Positions 63,714-64,000 of a DNA stretch of 64,000 nucleotides are shown in pieces. The notes below the pieces were generated by a model. That model saw only the letters and a program-made list of their open reading frames with translations, did not search any database and had not been told where the DNA came from. How positions within the stretch are numbered: position 1 is the stretch's first letter; every line of letters starts with the position of its first letter. Source of the DNA: Betaproteobacteria bacterium (lineage in GTDB: Bacteria; Pseudomonadota; Gammaproteobacteria; Burkholderiales; Thiobacillaceae); assembly GCA_020049415.1 (NCBI GenBank), contig JAIFKV010000081.1, forward strand, positions 1-64,000, given 5' to 3'. Both the position numbers and the translations under genes were made by a program.

Positions 63714-64000
63714 GCTGCAGAGTTATCCACGCCCGCCCGCCCGGGAGCGCGCTTCTCACGCTGGCGGGAGGGCGGGCGGCGGCGGATAACTCGTTGCACT
63801 CGGGACAGGGGTGGATCGGGGCACCGGTTTTTGCATCGGGAGTCGGGATCAAAGCGACAACACAGGGGTAACAAGAGCGAATCACGTTTCTGGCGCGAAG
63901 GTGCGACTGCGCGCGTATATCCGACCTGTTGGTGGAGGACGTTGCCTCCTGGCCATGATGGGCATCCGCGCGGCGGGGTCTGATCGGAAAAGCGACCTCG
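63577..64000 (-). CDS. partial ORF with two CxxC pairs, runs off the window
   Basis: An open frame of 141 codons with no stop up to the window edge, so the start lies outside. It holds CYPC and CPEC pairs about 25 residues apart (RSCYPCVVALIPTPDAKTG, IHPCPECNELSAA), a possible small zinc ribbon, then ARPPASVRSALPGGRAWITL. The 3' end overlaps the flavoprotein gene antisense. I do not recognise the family. The unbroken frame and paired Cys argue that it is genuine, perhaps from an integrated element. Confidence 0.4.
   Translation of the reverse strand, partial: EVAFPIRPRRADAHHGQEATSSTNRSDIRAQSHLRARNVIRSCYPCVVALIPTPDAKTGAPIHPCPECNELSAAARPPASVRSALPGGRAWITLQLTPIRPPPTLKNPQPALAYWEESIYALQATPALPRRPLDRWRNRR
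63720..63792. repeat. long imperfect inverted repeat near the right edge
   Basis: Outer arms GAGTTATCC (63720-63728) and GGATAACTC (63784-63792), inner arms GCCCGCCC (63731-63738) and GGGCGGGC (63770-63777). The outer arm includes TTATCCAC, close to a DnaA box. It lies inside the partial CxxC ORF. Confidence 0.55.

Noticed and set aside
63722-63731. DnaA-box-like TTATCCAC as a replication origin
   Set aside because: A single box within an inverted repeat, with no dnaA/dnaN genes, AT-rich unwinding region or box cluster.

Overview
This 64 kb window looks like a chromosomal segment of a free-living, flagellated betaproteobacterium, most likely a Nitrosomonadales-type lineage. That view rests on the beta-type order of the rpsB to rnhB envelope cluster, the short H-NS with a C-terminal R/G-rich AT-hook-like motif, the scpA-scpB pair, and many GTG/TTG starts. 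No rRNA, tRNA, CRISPR array or complete transposase gene was seen.

Layout. 0-4.5 kb: lysine/peptidoglycan precursor genes dapD-dapC (minus), a divergent DMT exporter, a C-terminally altered VOC gene and an AhpD-like gene. 4.9-13.5 kb: a divergent cyclic-di-GMP locus. One arm is a PhnD-type binding domain fused to PAS-PAS-GGDEF-EAL-CZB. The other arm is a sugar-type periplasmic binding protein followed by a membrane 3xPAS-GGDEF-EAL-CZB sensor. A perfect FNR-type palindrome lies between the arms. 13.6-18.5 kb: lytic transglycosylase, a 159-bp MITE, a small periplasmic protein, an OmpR/EnvZ-type pair, and an uncatalogued 51-aa ORF overlapping the kinase tail. 18.7-22.6 kb: an accessory stretch with an unknown membrane protein, decayed gene fragments, several dispersed repeats and a TPR-glycosyltransferase-like protein. 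22.6-30 kb: scpA, scpB, psd, queF, smc (with a palindromic repeat inserted in frame in the hinge region) and a PAP2 phosphatase.

30-48.5 kb: one long minus-strand series: rpsB-tsf-pyrH-frr-uppS-cdsA-dxr-rseP-bamA-skp-lpxD-fabZ-lpxA, a 169-bp mobile element, then lpxB-rnhB-motA-motB-methyltransferase-HDOD. It joins translation, isoprenoid, phospholipid, outer-membrane assembly and lipid A synthesis, and then continues into the flagellar stator. 48.7-53 kb: rarA-lolA-ftsK (minus). 53.2-64 kb: trxB, an Smr protein, H-NS, a strong two-way terminator, an orphan sucA, a CBS-pair protein, a DJ-1 protein, a flavin oxidase, an Hsp15-like protein, a lipoprotein, a TatD nuclease and a HI0933-type flavoprotein. 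The last ~350 bases look foreign: an ORF with two CxxC pairs running off the edge and a long inverted repeat.

The most notable features are the non-autonomous repeats placed at functional boundaries (lpxA/lpxB junction, rpsB promoter, smc coding sequence, slt leader) and the paired cyclic-di-GMP sensors with terminal zinc-binding CZB domains. All domain and motif calls were made by eye from translations; no database search was run.
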